In this document: positions 5,443-5,997 of the stretch, in pieces
Numbering within the stretch: the stretch's first letter is position 1
Layout: every line of letters begins with the position of its first letter
Assembly (NCBI GenBank): GCA_002401295.1
Contig: NVSR01000107.1
Span: 1-5,997 of the forward strand
Direction of reading: 5' to 3'
Origin: SAR324 cluster bacterium
GTDB lineage: Bacteria; SAR324; XYD2-FULL-50-16
DNA: 5,997 bases
Notes under the pieces: model-generated
Database searches by the model: none
Seen by the model: the letters and a program-made list of their open reading frames with translations, nothing else
What the model was told of the DNA's origin: nothing
Made by a program: the position numbers and the translations under genes

Positions 5443-5997
5443 TAATCCTCATCAATGATCGGAATAGCACCATAGCTACCACGAAGGTAATTATTTTTGA
5501 TGGCCTCTCCCTTTCTGACACTGAACTTGGATAAGGGATATAATCTGGACTCGTTATTCCGATTTCTTTCAACAAACCAAAATTGATCTCTTCTGAAGTT
5601 TCCCTCCATCAAATTAACATTGTGCGTGGTAAAAATTAGCTGTGCACCCTTGGGATTCTGTGCATGAATTTTATGAATCAAAAAATTTAGAAGATGCTGG
5701 TGTAAGCTATTATCGAATTCATCAATAATGATAATTTTCCCTTCACTCAGAACATCCATCCAAATGCCTGAGAGTTCAAACATCTTCTTCGTTCCATCAG
5801 ATTCTTGTTCAATACTAAATCTAACGGATTGCCCATCAGAAATTTCATGAATAAACTCAATACGACTAATTTCTTGACCTAGTAAAGCTTTTGAGAATTC
5901 CTGTGGCAAATCATTCGGAAGGTCTTCTTTTTGAACTTTTTTAATTTCTACCTGTATATCTTGGATTCCAAGATCCGCTTGTTGTAAAAAACTTAAT
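5442..5997 (-). CDS. rloA: AAA/ABC-type ATPase of the RloA family, C-terminal part (partial)
   Basis: The frame is open to the window edge, so the gene starts beyond it; about 184 residues are visible. It begins with a segment containing ADLGIQDIQVEIKK, common in the lid region of this family. ESDGTKKMFEL is the ABC-signature-like loop, IIIIDEFDNSLH is Walker B with catalytic D/E (5718-5723) and D-loop, LIFTTHNVNLM is the switch histidine, and RRDQFWFVERN and YLRGSYGAIPI are the conserved closing blocks. The Walker A lies outside the window. Such ATPases (COG1106/AAA15 group) couple ATP hydrolysis to the activity of a partner nuclease; RloA/RloB pairs were first named as genes linked to type I restriction loci in Campylobacter, and related ATPase plus TOPRIM pairs act in anti-phage defence. 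A TTG at 5907-5909 could pose as a start, but homology continues upstream of it. The stop overlaps the rloB start by one base. Confidence 0.85.
   Translation of the reverse strand, partial: LSFLQQADLGIQDIQVEIKKVQKEDLPNDLPQEFSKALLGQEISRIEFIHEISDGQSVRFSIEQESDGTKKMFELSGIWMDVLSEGKIIIIDEFDNSLHQHLLNFLIHKIHAQNPKGAQLIFTTHNVNLMEGNFRRDQFWFVERNRNNESRLYPLSKFSVRKGEAIKNNYLRGSYGAIPIIDED

Noticed and set aside
5907..5909. TTG as the true start of the RloA-type ATPase
   Set aside because: The frame stays open to the window edge and the upstream residues continue the family pattern, so the gene is simply cut by the window.
1..5997. CCCGGG sites as targets or marks of SmaI-type restriction
   Set aside because: I saw none on reading, but less than one to two would be expected in 6 kb of this composition, so absence says nothing.

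Overview
The window holds two different neighbourhoods. The left side (1-2575) reads as ordinary chromosomal backbone. It has the last 55 codons of an ABC-F ATPase on the + strand, meeting tail-to-tail a 796-residue soluble sensor histidine kinase (receiver, three PAS domains, HisKA, HATPase) on the - strand. The right side (about 3240-5997) is visibly more AT-rich and reads as a small defence island. It has a DNA methyltransferase (+) and a convergent restriction endonuclease (-) whose 3' ends overlap by 11 bp. Beyond them lie a truncated RloB gene and the 3' end of its AAA-family ATPase partner RloA, both on the - strand, with RloA running off the window edge.

The organism is a bacterium. 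Soluble multi-PAS kinases of this type are common in Gram-negative lineages such as the former Deltaproteobacteria and magnetotactic groups, but nothing here fixes the taxon.

Layout: 1-168 ABC-F end; 188-215 strong hairpin just past the ABC-F stop, inside the last kinase codons; 185-2575 kinase; 2576-3241 AT-rich gap with an 8+8 bp inverted repeat, a tandem repeat, two perfect TATAAT boxes and two tiny ORFs, but no convincing gene; 3242-4135 methyltransferase; 4125-4889 endonuclease; 4890-5205 gap containing what looks like a broken coding remnant; 5206-5442 rloB, cut short; 5442-5997 rloA 3' part.

Functionally, the methyltransferase and endonuclease should form one type II restriction-modification pair. 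The methylase is a beta-class amino-methyltransferase with an SPPY motif, pointing to N4-cytosine. The endonuclease resembles, from memory, the SmaI (CCCGGG) family. The RloA/RloB pair is a known ATPase plus TOPRIM-like defence-associated couple, but here RloB has lost its C-terminal half, so that system is probably dead or decaying. I see no clearly new system. The most interesting points are the compact R-M pair without an obvious controller gene, the RloB truncation with a broken remnant beside it, and the dyads flanking the kinase gene.
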